Origin: Gnetum montanum
Taxonomy: Eukaryota > Streptophyta > Gnetopsida > Gnetales > Gnetaceae
Length of the DNA stretch: 29,406 nucleotides
Assembly: GCA_015680685.1 (NCBI GenBank)
Contig: MNCI01017882.1
Location: 1 to 29,406, forward strand
Direction: 5' to 3'
Part shown: in pieces, positions 8,529 to 19,249 of the stretch
How the letters are laid out: every line of letters begins with the position of its first letter
Numbering within the stretch: the first letter of the stretch is position 1
Notes under the pieces: model-generated
The model's database searches: none
What the model was told of the DNA's origin: nothing
The model's input: the letters and a program-made list of their open reading frames with translations, nothing else
Program-made: the position numbers and the translations under genes

Positions 8529-8848
8529 CATTTCACAATAATATTGCTACATTCTTTGCTAAAATCTATTACAGTTTTTCATTCATTGTTGCATGTTTAC
8601 TATTTACACTCTTGTACGTTTATGCTCCGTTTTACATTTGTTACGCCGTTTACATATAACCTAGCGTACAGTATATCGGTGTATGTTTGGGGAAATCCTT
8701 GCCTGATCAGCGTGCAGACCACTCAAGGTACTCTGCCTTTGTTAATTCCAGCTCACCCTCAAGCGAAGGTAGGGTCTTCTATGCGTGTCCAGAGATCTCC
8801 AGGTTTCTGTTTCATTCCAGCTGGAGCCTGACGATTTCGGACGGTACA

Positions 8849-9793
8849 CCCTAGAGTTGAAACCATTGCCCATTGGTATGGAATACACATTCCTTAAAAA
8901 AGTAAAATTGATAATTATCAATGTTAAGATTTCCCCTCAACAAAAAGAAGAACTACTGAAGGTAATTAATAGATGGTCAAAAGCCTTCACTTGGTCATAT
9001 CCTAAATTAATTGGAATAGATCATAGGATATGCCAACATAGTATTTACAATAACCCCTCCATGAAGCCTCGAAGACAACCATAGAGGCATTTGAATCCAA
9101 AGCTGAAGCAAGTAGTCAAGGAAGAAATTGAACAACTTCTCAAGGTTGGGTTCATATACGTCATTTCTGATAGTGAATGGGTTAGCCCATTAGTTATTGT
9201 GCCTAAAAAGGAAGGAAAATGGAGGTTGTGCATAGATTTTAGGCTACTGAATATGGCAACATTCAAAGATCACTTTCTATTGCCATTTGTTAACCAAGTC
9301 TTGGACACCATCGCATGGCATCACTACTACAGTTTTCTAGATGGATATAGTAAATATAATCAAATACAAATAGCCCCAAAAGACCAAGCCAAGACTACAT
9401 TCACCAGTCCTTGGGGAATGTTTGCATACAAATAGATGTCTTTTCGCTTGTGCAATTCCCCTACAACATTTCAACAACTAGTTCTAAGCATCTTCCAATA
9501 GCAGCTAGGAAATGGTGTGGAGGTCTTTATGGATGACATCTCCACTTATGAAGCAAACTTTGATGAAGCCTTGGACCGATTGGAGCAAGTGTTAAAAAGA
9601 TGTGTAGAAAACAATTTGAGGCTCCACTGGTAGAAAAGTCATTTGATGGTCCAAGAGGGCATACTACTAGGGCACAAAATATCACACACAGGATAGAGGT
9701 AGACCCTAAGAAAATCAAAATTATCCAAGAAATTACCCATCAACTAGAAATTGTTAAAGATATATAGTCATTCCTTGGACATACTGGCTACCT
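8849..9793 (+). pseudogene. Reverse transcriptase remnant of element C (Ty3/Gypsy)
   Basis: The frame from 8851 encodes LELKPLP, the entry to Gypsy RT, then NPKLKQVVKEEIEQLL, SEWVSPLVIVPKKEGKWRLC, IDFRLLN, YSFLDGYSKYNQIQIAP, TTFTSPWGMFAYK, LCNSPTTFQ and EVFMDDISTY. The last is the catalytic xxDD box (Y/F-M-D-D). GHKISHTG and, after a 1-base shift near 9690, VDPKKIKIIQEI and SFLGHTGY follow. TAG stops lie at 9082 and 9433 and after IFQ, LHW and KDI, each where related proteins tend to have Gln or another C-derived codon. No RNase H follows. The enzyme copied element RNA into DNA but is dead here. Confidence 0.9.
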
Positions 9794-9799
9794 CTGTAC

Positions 9800-10230
9800 A
9801 CCATCCATGGCATGTGACCTAAACCTTGACCTTGATCTAGCACGAAAAAAATGGTTAGTAACCCTTAACTTGCTAGATGAAAACTAACTAGCTGCCCTAC
9901 CATCTAACAAGTTGCACAAGGCATTCAATAAACAACGTCATAACCTAAGGATTAGGAAAGTTAAATATTAACTTGGAGATAAGGTTCTCTACTAAAATTC
10001 CACACATGTGCCACAATGTACTAAATTTCAAACATTGTGGTAAGGACCTTATATTATTTATGCAACATTTCTTCATGGGCCATGACAATATACAAACCTG
10101 AGAGCCCAGATAAGAAATTTTTGGTCAACATACAACAAACCAAACCTTTCCATGAGCTTAGGATAGCCAGTACACATGCTACCTCTCTTGGTGGACAACC
10201 TTTCTCACTATTTAGGATCTACTCTTTCCA
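9800..10230 (+). pseudogene. Integrase C-terminal remnant of element C
   Basis: One frame reads DLNLDLDLARKKW, LAALPSNKLHKAFNKQRHNL, LGDKVLY and then TLW-stop-GPYIIYATF. This is the pattern of a Gypsy integrase tail (GDxVLY ... W-GPY). A frameshift at about 10075 leads to MTIYKPESPDKKFLVNIQQ. Four TAA stops each occupy a place where CAA (Gln) fits. RNase H, the integrase zinc finger and the catalytic core are missing between 9793 and 9800, so the element has a large internal deletion. It lacks any function. Confidence 0.72.
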
Positions 10231-12166
10231 ACTTAGTTGTGGGGGAGATGGCCACCTATGCTAACCATTCTAGGCCCTCAGTTCTTTTTGAATTTTTGTT
10301 TTACACATTTTTTATTGTACACATTCTTTCAACTTTTCTTATTTTTGTTTTACACCACTGTTCATGTTTTTACTATTTCTTTGTTTGCTTGATTTACTTT
10401 TATTCATCATCAAATAAGTGCTCATAATGGTGGATTGAATTATATCATATTGATTGCTAATGTTTGATTTTTACCTTTGAATTATGATTCTAATATTAAG
10501 GGATGGTTCTTTTGGTAAAACAGGAAATGAGCCCACACCATCCACTCATCCATATAACTCTATGGTTTCCTTTGTCTTGGAACTATACAGTCCCTCTTTT
10601 TCTAAGTAAACTTTTAATGAATTGGTGGCTGGGTATTTTTCAAACTAAGGAAAGACTCAAAGGATGAAAAGGGTGTGACTTCAAGGGGATTTGATGCATT
10701 TGTGCTAGTCATTCTCTTGGGTGCTTGGATGCTTTTTTCTGGGTTTTCTGTCATTCTAACATTGTTCAAAAATCAAGAAGCCAAGTGAATAAAAATAAGT
10801 CTTTGCATGGTGTGGTTCTCACACAAAAAAAAAAGAGAAAAAAAGAGTGAGAATTCAAAGCATACCCCTTAGACATAATAAAGCAATATGGGCTACAAGA
10901 ACCAATTATGGAACTGGAAAGACATGTTACCCATGCCTGAAGGTTCCCTCTAACTAAGGCCCTTTCTTTCTTCCTACTTCTCCATCTCACTCTCCTCAGA
11001 ATGGTGGTCACTCTTTGTGAAGGCATCTTATTGCTTCAAGAGGATGGATTGGCAAGGTGTATTGATGTGAGGTCACTGAATGTGGTTGGTTTGAGTTTGG
11101 ATTTGGGATGAAGTTCTACTCAGTCATCTTAACCATGAAATACACAAGGGGCTTTACACAACCTTGTTCTTGGGATTCCATTCCATTCTCTCCTCTTCAT
11201 CTTTCTTCCCATTTTCCACCTCATTGCCAATTTTATCATTAGTTCGTTCTGGGTTGATGCATTGTTTTTCTTTGGTAAATTCTTGTGGGTAAGTTTTTAA
11301 CTCTTGCTTCCAAATGACATTCCTAGGGCCTACGGACTCTATGGTTTGTGGCTTTTTCAAGGCATAAAAACCATGAGCCTGCTTTGGGGAGGACCCACTA
11401 GCATTCCTTTTTGGTGCAATTGTTAAGTTCTTGTCCTTAAAAATTTTCTATAATTAATCATTTCTTGTTTCATCCCCATCCATGACATCCATCTTATTGG
11501 TGTTTCCATTGATATTTTTTCCCATCTTTCTTGTTCCTCATATTTTTCCATCTTATAGCTACCGGAGGTTCATGCTTAATCGTGGGAGCCCTGGCACAAA
11601 TTTTTCAATTTTCTCCATTTTACTATTTGCCTAACCCCTACACCTTGGGTAGTCACCTATGATAAATCTTTGAACCAGTTTCTGCCATAACCACAACTTA
11701 GCCAATGTGCTTCATATCGAGGCAAGGTATCAACTACATTATGGTTTATCTATCCTTGCTCATTTGTGACTGTGTTGTGTGTGTAGATGGCAATCATACA
11801 AACAATGGACTAGGCTTGGAGGAAGCACTCAGGATGGACTAGAACTAGAGCATTTATGAAAGGAGCAAGTCTGGTGGTGTGGCTATGGATAAATAATAGA
11901 AGGCACAATCTTGGCATTGGTGGCAACACGCTTCATTTTCTCTCTCTCTCTTTCTCTACAAGCTGCCAAATAAAGGCTTGGATATCATTTATGTATGAGT
12001 GTTCACCACAATGGTCATGAACACTAATGTTGTAATATGCTTATTGATCCATTCACTAGGCACGTTGAGTCTGTCATCCCATTCCATTATCAGTTGTCAA
12101 TTAGTCAATAATCTCATACCTTCCCAATATTTTGTAAGGAACTCAAGGATGAGTTTTCATTTAGTC
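10231..12166 (+). other. 3' untranslated region of element C, no gene
   Basis: It opens with GTGGGGGAGATG (10239-10250), a phrase seen near the 3' end of plant Gypsy coding regions. The rest has T-rich stretches, an A-run (10825-10845), a CT microsatellite (11939-11956) and no open frame with a recognisable protein. 12121-12180 is conserved with the sequence flanking LTR C3 (GTAAGGAACTC, TGAGTTTTCA, GGGGGTATGAT). Confidence 0.55.
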
Positions 12167-12304
12167 ATGGGGGTATGATGAGAGCAGTTACTCTATCGGT
12201 TTATTCTAATTATTAAAATGGCAATTTCTCTAAAATTAGAGGGGTGGTTTCTCTAAAATTAGAGTGGTAGTTTTTCTAATTATTATAGTAGTTGCTCCCA
12301 AGCC

Positions 12305-12312
12305 TATAAATA
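12305..12312 (+). promoter_or_regulatory. TATA box of LTR C1
   Basis: TATAAATA in CCTATAAATACAG, with the polyadenylation signal AATAAA 192 bp downstream. The pair recurs in C3. Confidence 0.65.
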
Positions 12313-12503
12313 CAGTGCCCAAGCGCACAATTTAGAGAGGAAGTCTTAGGAAGAAGTCTTGGAAGGAATTCTTTCAAGGGAATTATTTTAGAAGTATTTT
12401 AGGAGTCAAGTTAGAGTATTTTCCAAGTGCCCACAGCAAGAGGTCTAAGTGTCGATGGATCTTTATTCAAGCATTGTGTACCTAAGAACACCTTGTGTAC
12501 GGC

Positions 12504-12509
12504 AATAAA
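12504..12509 (+). terminator. Polyadenylation signal of LTR C1
   Basis: AATAAA within GGCAATAAAGATGAG. It is conserved in C2 (22896-22901) and C3 (26015-26020, minus strand). Confidence 0.6.
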
Positions 12510-12990
12510 GATGAGCTCTTGGATTCATCCTTGCAGCACTTGAGATTTGTTTTTCTTGCTCATTTATTTTATTTTGCATTTATTTTATTTTATTTTACGC
12601 ACTTTACATTTTTGTTATTAGCACACACAATACGATCACTTCGAGCATGCGTGTAACACTTGGTAACCCAGTAACGATTAGCATTTGGTAATCCCAGTAG
12701 TGTTGCACTCGTTCAAGATGTGTATGGCAAGTGAGAATGGATACTGGTGTTAGGATTAGTTTAAGGCCTAGTTAATCAGTAGTTAAGTTAAATTAGTCAC
12801 TTAGTTATCTCTCTCTCTCCTCCCTTATTAGCAATAGGACATAAAAACATAAAAGCTATAAAAATCATATGCTTCAAGCTTACTTAATCATACAATTGTG
12901 ACATATAAGTAAGTTTGGGAAGACAATGATCAACCAACCCATCCTTGTTCCATAGGGGCACATAAGCACTTAGTCCTTGGAATTCGACCG

Positions 12991-15900
12991 GATCATGCGT
13001 GAAATGCTTGTATTTGTATGGTTGAGTGTAGGGGTACCTCGTCGCTCATTAATAGATAAGAAAAAATTTACCTTACAAGCTATCTATCTAAGCTACTTAA
13101 TACTTTCACTAGTACTAGCAAACATATACATGGGAGCTTCTATCTTCTCTAGACTTTTTATCATCATTTAATCATTTTTATCATTAACATGATTTTTCAT
13201 ATCTTCAACTTCATACTATTTTATTCTATCTTAATCTTCAACCAATTTTTTTCATTTCTTCAAAATCCTTTTCCTTGAGTACAAAAGAACAAGCATGAAA
13301 AAATATCCTTCATAATGATAAATGTTACAATAATTAGGAAGATTATAATATGTAATTAGTTGAATATTAGTCTTTTCTCCTACATGTAATCCTAATTCAT
13401 TTTTAGAATTAAGAAGGTTGAATTCAACCAAAAAAATAATCTACAATAAGAAAATTTTATAAAAATAGACTTCATATACCTAATGGAATTAAAAAGACTA
13501 ATAATTTCTTACTTGTTTTCTAAACAATCAACAAAACATTATATAACTTGGCAAAACATCAAACTTTGACATATTCTTCACATTAGACCTCAAAATCTAG
13601 AGCCCACTTACAAATGATCAATACTACATGTTTATATATAAAAAACCCCTATATCTACAACATAATAAATTATCAAAGCATTGCCTAACTCAACAAGTAT
13701 AAAAACATAAGAATAAAACATGGCATGAACAACTTTGATATCATGTTTTTTCATCACATTATTTAGCTATAAAACAAAACCTTGATTATGAGGTAGGTAA
13801 TCCAAAATTTGAAAAAAAAAAACCATATTGTATTAAACGATTAGCAACCATGACTCATACACATTATCAAGAAGAACAAAATCAGGTGTCTTGGTTGTAT
13901 CAACATGGCTCACAACATTTTTTTTTACCAACTTTTAAATTAATATTTTGAGAATCAACAAAAATTTATACATCAATAAAACAAGCAATAATTTCAATAT
14001 TAGTTGAAGAAGTTGGAAGTAATATATAATCTTGCATAGAAAAATCCTAGATAAATCTGATCTACTAAAGAAAAATCAAAAAGAGAAAAATCAAATTCAT
14101 TAAGAAAAATTAAAAACAAAGAAGGAAAAGAGACCAATCATAAGTAGGTTCACATAATGGTAAAATAAACAATATTTTTTAAAAATTTTAAAATATAGAA
14201 GGAAAGAAATATTTCTACTTGAATAGCATTAGACCTTAATTCAAAGCCAAACTATTTAATGATTGTGATTCCTCACTGTTTACATGCATATTTTCGGTAA
14301 ATTATAAACATTTGGCAAATTGGTCAAATGGCTAGTTGAAGAAGTATTAAAACCTGAAGTTGCCAAGTAGGAGGTGTAGTATTTGAACCTTAGGCTAGAT
14401 AAATTAAATATATTTTTAAACTTATTCTTTAATAAAGTTAAGTTTAGTTATTTATTTTCCATTTTTGAAAATTTTATATGATCATAACTCAACTATATAG
14501 TGCATGTTTTGGACAAATAAAAGATCATTTCCTACATTTTCTAACATTTTGGATGTAATGACACAATTAATTTTAGCATCTAGTACCTAAAAAATTCATT
14601 AAAATAACCTTGACTTCCAATATAATAATAGATTTGTTAACTCACACAATTTAAATCCTAAGATATTGAGTTCAAAGCCTAGTACTGGCACTCCCAATAC
14701 TAGCTTGGAGACATATTTCAAGCATAAATAATGTAATCAAAACTATGTTATATTCCATCTAATAATATTCTATTTTTAATACTAATAACATCAAATACTA
14801 TAACTTCCACATTCAATGTTTATTTTGGACCAATAGATAATCCTTTCTAACATTTTTCAACCTTTTGAGTTCAATAATGAGGTTTGTTTGGTCATATGAG
14901 AATTTGGTCACTAGGTAACAGTTTAAATTATGCTTTAGTAGGTCATAACCTTACTAATTTTAGACCTAATACATTGTTCTTAGTAACTAAATGATCATTT
15001 CCAAATAACTTAATCTTAACATTGGACCATAGGATTAAGTAATTAGAATATACTTATTCCTATATAATTCGTAGAGGAAGATTCATAACACATACAGCTA
15101 ACCTAAGTTAGCAATGCTTACTTTGTCATTAGTTACATTGCTCAAAGTCAATGTCCTATAGGAGATAGAAAGGTCATCAAGAGTTAAGAACTGAAGCCAA
15201 ACCATTATCCAAGGAATCACACAATTGAAGAATCAGTTGGTAAATCAACAATTCAATGAGGGTTTAGATCAACCAACAAGCATTAGGAAGAAATCTAACC
15301 ATTAGGAAGAATCATAGTCTTATTTTGATAAGGTGTATGATATCTATGAGTGGAAATAAATCTATTGATAATCTAGTAATCCATATGAAGATCAAAACAT
15401 ACAATGTGCTAGTAAAAGCTCTAACCAATGAAGAGCAACATTTGGCATACACATCATCATCTGTAGACTAACAAAATTATTAACATTCATGAATTATCAA
15501 GTGCCCTAGTTTATCAATTATGCTAATACAATGATTAACAATGATCAACACCTTTCATTTTACCATGTTGTCAAGGTTAATTTCTAAGGAAGAAGTTAGG
15601 AAGTAAGATCACATCTTACCATCCTAAATGTGGCCATTTGACCATATTTTTCTTATGACTAAATTGTGCCTACATTTTTTAATTCCCAAAGAGAGATGAA
15701 AATAAGGAGTTTCTTAACTTTTATTCTATTTCTAATTTTTTTCATTTTTTCTTTCTTGAATTAATTTATATTTTTAAAATTATTTAGGTAAATATTCTTA
15801 GGTAATACAAGTTAAAAATTATGATTTGTCTTACCTTCACTTGGATAACCAAAGACATGAGATGTGTATAGTGCAACTCTAGTTAGAAGTCATGACTGGT

Positions 15901-16130
15901 GATTGATAGACCTTTAATTAACCTCTTATTATTGCATTGAAATTAATGTAAGTTGTTGGCATGACCAATTTATTTTCCTCAGCATTATTTTTATTACTAA
16001 GCTAATAATTTGTTGAATTTTTAACATTTTGGGCTTGTTTTTATGTGAATATATATTGGAATCCTGTCCAAGTCATTTTTTGTCTTTTTGGTAAATTTCT
16101 AGAATATTTGAAAATCTTGCCTAACTTGCT
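12991..16130. other. AT-rich, gene-free interval
   Basis: I see no open frame with protein signature, no RNA gene and no clear repeat. The base composition is strongly A+T. It lies between two LTRs of the same family in the same orientation (C1 and C4) and may be decayed internal sequence of an element, but nothing in it proves this. Confidence 0.5.
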
Positions 16131-16520
16131 CCTTGAGTATTTTCTGATTTTTTTTGGATTAGTCCTTAGTATGGGACAAGATTTCCAAAGTTAGAATATT
16201 TTTTGAGTGCCTGCAGAAGGAATCCAAAGTGTGTATAGTTCTTTATTCAAGCACTGATGTGCTTAAGTGCAGCAGTGTGATGGGAAAAAAAGAAACTGTT
16301 TTGGCAAACCTTGCAGCACTAAGAATAGCTTAATATTTTCTTTATTGCATTTTCCTTTCTTGTTATTTACTTTAATGCATTTGATTAAGCAATTTATTTT
16401 TCTGCAGTTAATGAACACGAGCATGACCACTTTGAGCATTTATATAGTACTTGGTAACCTCGCAATGCTTAACATTTGGTAGCCCAACAATGCTATATGT
16501 GTTCAAGATGTGTTTAACTT
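16130..16520 (+). repeat. LTR fragment C4 (same family as C1)
   Basis: Shared blocks in order: GTTAGAATATTTT, GAGTGCCTGCAGAAGG, TTCTTTATTCAAGCACTG, TTGCAGCACTAAGAATAG, GACCACTTTGAGCAT, ACTTGGTAACC and CATTTGGTAGCCC, ending near CAAGATGTGT (16507-16516). They match 12410-12720. It lacks AATAAA at the expected place and has no clear TATA box, so it is older or truncated at the 5' side. Confidence 0.72.
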
Positions 16521-16699
16521 AACAAAAATTGGAACGAAATTAATTAACAAGTTTAGAAAGTATAAGGTTGAATGATTAACTAAGATTTGAGGATTATATT
16601 ATAATGAAATTTATTCAAGTGCTTATAATTTTTCTTTGATAAAAGTAAATACATTATAAAAATGGCCTTAGTTGATATGTATAAAATTTCTCCAAGGTA

Positions 16700-17688
16700 T
16701 ATGCTTTAAGTTGTTCTAGGATGTGGTGGCTCCTACAATTGCTCCTCATGTCTTGGTTGTTACTATGGCTATCCTGCTACTATTGTAGCTTCTTTTGGTA
16801 GTCACAATGCATCAAGCAACATCTTCATATTCTCTTGCTTACTCATGGGATCATTTATTATCAATGTAGCTTTACCTAGAGTCCTCAACATTGGCACTTT
16901 CTAGGGGCAAGGCAAAGCATTAAAAAATTTCTTGGCATTAAAAAACCAAGAAATGAATTATTTTTGTTCAATGTTGAGTGATCTTGATGTGTTTTTTAGC
17001 TCTTGAGGGTCGACCATTCTTCTACTCAGGTTCTCTACAATTATTCATTGATCTTTAAGTTTAGATTTCAAAATTTCAAGCTCTACATTACTAATTTTTA
17101 ACTTTTTCTTAATCTTCTTGTGGAGCTTAAACTTTCTCATAATAGGTATGAGCTAGCAACCTACTTTTCTAACTCTGACCAAGGTCTCCTAGTAGTGAGC
17201 ATTGTCAGATTTGCATATTGGAGTTTGGCAAGCTCCATGTATTTTGTCATCTCCTTGATTTTCAACTCCTTCATGTGTATCTCTACCTTATTGTATGCAT
17301 TAAATCCATCAAAGATGAACTACCATGGATCATCTCTTTGCTACAATTACTAAAGGGCACCATTCATCTTTTCCTTGGCTAGTCAGATCTCCTTCTCATT
17401 TACTTCTTTAAGCATACCAACTTAGTTGTTGTAGTGATTTTTAACCTTTTCATATTTCAAGGCCTCATTTTTCCTAGTGGTAATCTCAATCACTAACTTC
17501 TTCCTAATTGTGTATATCTTCTCCATCAACAGATTTCTATTTTCAACTCATTACCTCTTAACATTCTAATTTACTTTGGTTAGCTTCTCCTATTGGTGCT
17601 TAAGCTATTCTTCTAGTTTTGTTTGTTTCTCTACCTTAAGTAATCTTCTATTCTTATTCATGAATTTTTTATTCTCTCAATACACCTA
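16700..17688 (-). pseudogene. Unknown coiled-coil protein, C-terminal part of copy 1
   Basis: The minus strand below the LINE continues the frame of 19250-20510. Recognisable stretches are NRRLLKVEKQTKLEE, VIEITTRKNEALKYEKVKNH, VGMLKEVNEKE and KVEIHMKELKIKEMTKYMEL, all heptad-rich and high in Lys, Glu and Leu. They align residue for residue with copy 2 at 26500-27600 (VIEITTRKNE/AIEISTWQND when a TAG in copy 2 is read as Gln; VGMLKEVNEK/VGMYKQINQK with the same reading). At least ten stops, mostly TAG/TAA, break it. I do not recognise the family. The C-terminal end lies about 180 bp from LTR fragment C4. Confidence 0.6.
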
Positions 17689-17699
17689 GATAAGATCAT
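17689..17699. repeat. Target-site duplication of the LINE, left copy
   Basis: GATAAGATCAT, identical to 19239-19249 at the other side of the LINE and directly abutting its (ATC)n tail. Confidence 0.8.
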
Positions 17700-19238
17700 C
17701 ATCATCATCATCCTAGTCTTGTTCCAACAAAATGGGGTCAGCTACATAAGTTCTTCTTTATCATTCACCTCCATGAAGAGCTAGACACTATTTATTTGTA
17801 TTTTTTTCAAATAATCTTCAATTATTTTATTTCATGTCTTCTTTGATCTTCCTTTCAATTACTTTCCATTTATGTCTAATCTTCTTTGCGCATGTTCAAA
17901 CCATCTTGGTGGTCATTGTTGTAGCTTATCTAAAATAGAAGCCACTCCAAGTCTTCCTATGATGTCTATATTATGTAGTTTATCTCTTCTGGTAATATTC
18001 AACATCCATCGAAGCATATGCATTTTGCTAGACTGATTTGTTGTTCATGCCTTTTTTGTACTACCCAACATTCAGCATCATATAAGGTAGCAGACCTAAC
18101 TTCTGTTCTATAAAATCTTCCCTTTAATTTTATTAATATTCTTTTAGCACATAGAATACCACTAGCCTATCTCCATTTTAACCATCTTGCCTCAATTCTA
18201 TTTCTAAAATCTTTATCAAATTTACCATCTAATTGAACGATTGGTCCTAGCTAGAAAAATTGTTTGTAGTGAGGGATTTTTTCCTTGAATAATCACTTGT
18301 ACTAATTTTTAAACCTTTTGATTCTAAAGCCTATCTCCACTTCTCCTTTTTAGCAACAATATTTTCTTAAGATGTATCGACTAACATAATATCATTTGCA
18401 AATAGCACATACTAAGAGACTTCATCTTGTATTTTCTTTGTTAATTCATCTATAATAATATTAAATAAGTATAGGCTAAGTTCAAACCATTGATGTAGAC
18501 CTACTGTGACTGGAAAATCATATGTTATTCCACAAGCTATTCTAATTTTAGTGGTAGCTCCTTCATACATGTCTTGGATCACTTTAATATATTTATTAGG
18601 GATGTTTTTTCTCTACAAGGCCCATCAAATAATATCTCTAGGTACATTTTCATATGCTTTTTCCAAATTAATGAATATGATATGTAAATTGTTTCTATGT
18701 TCTCTAAATTTCTTCACTAGTTATCATATCAAAAAAATAGCCTCTATAGTGGATCTCCTTAGCATAAATCCAAATTGATTTTCTAAGACTATTGATTTAA
18801 GTTTGATATATTGCTCTATGACTCTCTTCGAAAGCTTCATGGTATGGCTCAACTTTATTTCTCTATAATTTGCACAATTTTGTATGTCTCCTTTATTTTT
18901 GTAAATGGGGACAACATAGATTTTTCTCAAATTTTTGGGCATTTCTCCATCCTTCCAAATTTTGTTAAATAATTGTGTCAACCAAAAACTCCTGTATCCC
19001 CTAGAGCTTTCCAAGCTTCTATAATATTGTTATCTAATCCAAAAAAATTTCCATATTTCATCTTTGATAAAGCTATCTTCACCTTCGAGAAGGAAAGTTC
19101 ATTAACCAAACCAAAATTTAGTTCTTCTTTTTGGATGTCTTCTCTTGGAAATTCTTCATTTAATAATTCTTGTAAGTAATTTTTTTGCCTATCCAAAATT
19201 TCATATTCTTATATCAAAATTCTTTCATTTGCTTTTTG
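17700..19238 (-). mobile_element. RTE-type LINE, 5'-truncated and decayed
   Basis: On the minus strand the RT region reads NEEFPREDIQKEE, KMKYGNFFGLDNNIIEAWKA, FNKIWKDGEMPKNLRK, VPIYKNKGDIQNCANYREI, RVIEQYIKL and ENQFGFMLRRST. It then has a degraded middle and YVLFANDIMLVDT, ending VADPILLEQD followed by the simple-repeat tail (GAT)n. These are the ordered blocks of plant RTE-clade RT, and the last is their typical C-terminus. The catalytic FADD box is FAND: the first Asp codon is AAT (18394-18396 on the other strand). Frameshifts and stops are many, and the endonuclease half is absent, as in 5' truncation. It sits inside the coiled-coil ORF and is flanked by an 11-bp duplication. Confidence 0.9.
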
Positions 19239-19249
19239 GATAAGATCAT
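19239..19249. repeat. Target-site duplication of the LINE, right copy
   Basis: GATAAGATCAT. Removing the LINE with one copy leaves the coiled-coil frame running through this point, which supports the assignment. Confidence 0.8.

Larger units (their letters stand above)
5706..8848 (+). mobile_element. Element B: Ty3/Gypsy (Tat-like) retrotransposon, 3' part
   Basis: Order on the plus strand: integrase C-terminus (5706-5929), 3' UTR with 37-bp tandem array (5914-6283), further UTR, polypurine tract (7490-7498), 3' LTR (7503-8848). The 5' half lies on the far side of element A, outside the window. At 8849 an RT-type reading frame of element C begins, so B is inserted in C. Its target duplication should be CCCTA (8849-8853), with the partner copy off-window. 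LTR ends match those of A and D, so all three are one lineage. Confidence 0.82.
7503..8848 (+). repeat. 3' LTR of element B
   Basis: It starts TGAAACACCACAAAATTTTG (compare TGAAATACCAC in LTR D) and ends GGACGGTACA at 8848. The last 150 bp align with the end of LTR D (23104 onward, other strand) and, over the last 40 bp, with LTR A. The shared pieces include GGGGAA.TCCTTG, CTCAAGCGAAGG and ATTCCAGC. U3 (7503-8270) holds two 13-bp arrays, a TATA box is at 8271, and the U5 part (about 8560-8690) is rich in TTTAC motifs as in D. A purine tract precedes it. No target duplication can be seen because the left end of B is off-window. Confidence 0.85.
8849..12990 (+). mobile_element. Element C: old, internally deleted Ty3/Gypsy element, 3' part
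   Basis: Plus-strand order: RT remnant, integrase tail, 3' UTR (10231-12166), polypurine-like ATGGGGG (12167-12173), LTR (12176 to about 12990). Frames are broken by many stops. Element B sits in its pol. The LTR belongs to a family with further copies at about 16150, 22640 and 26331 (reverse), different from the A/B/D lineage. Confidence 0.75.
12176..12990 (+). repeat. LTR C1 (3' LTR of element C)
   Basis: It begins TGATGAGAGC after ATGGGGGTA. It contains CCTATAAATACAG (TATAAATA 12305-12312), then ATCTTTATTCAAGCATTGTG, AATAAA at 12504-12509, TGCAGCACTTGAG and GTAACACTTGGTAACCCAG. The same blocks in the same order and spacing occur in C2 (plus) and C3 (minus), which fixes it as a repeat family. 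Similarity with C2 and C3 continues at least to about 12990. The exact right end and target duplication are not resolved. Confidence 0.75.
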
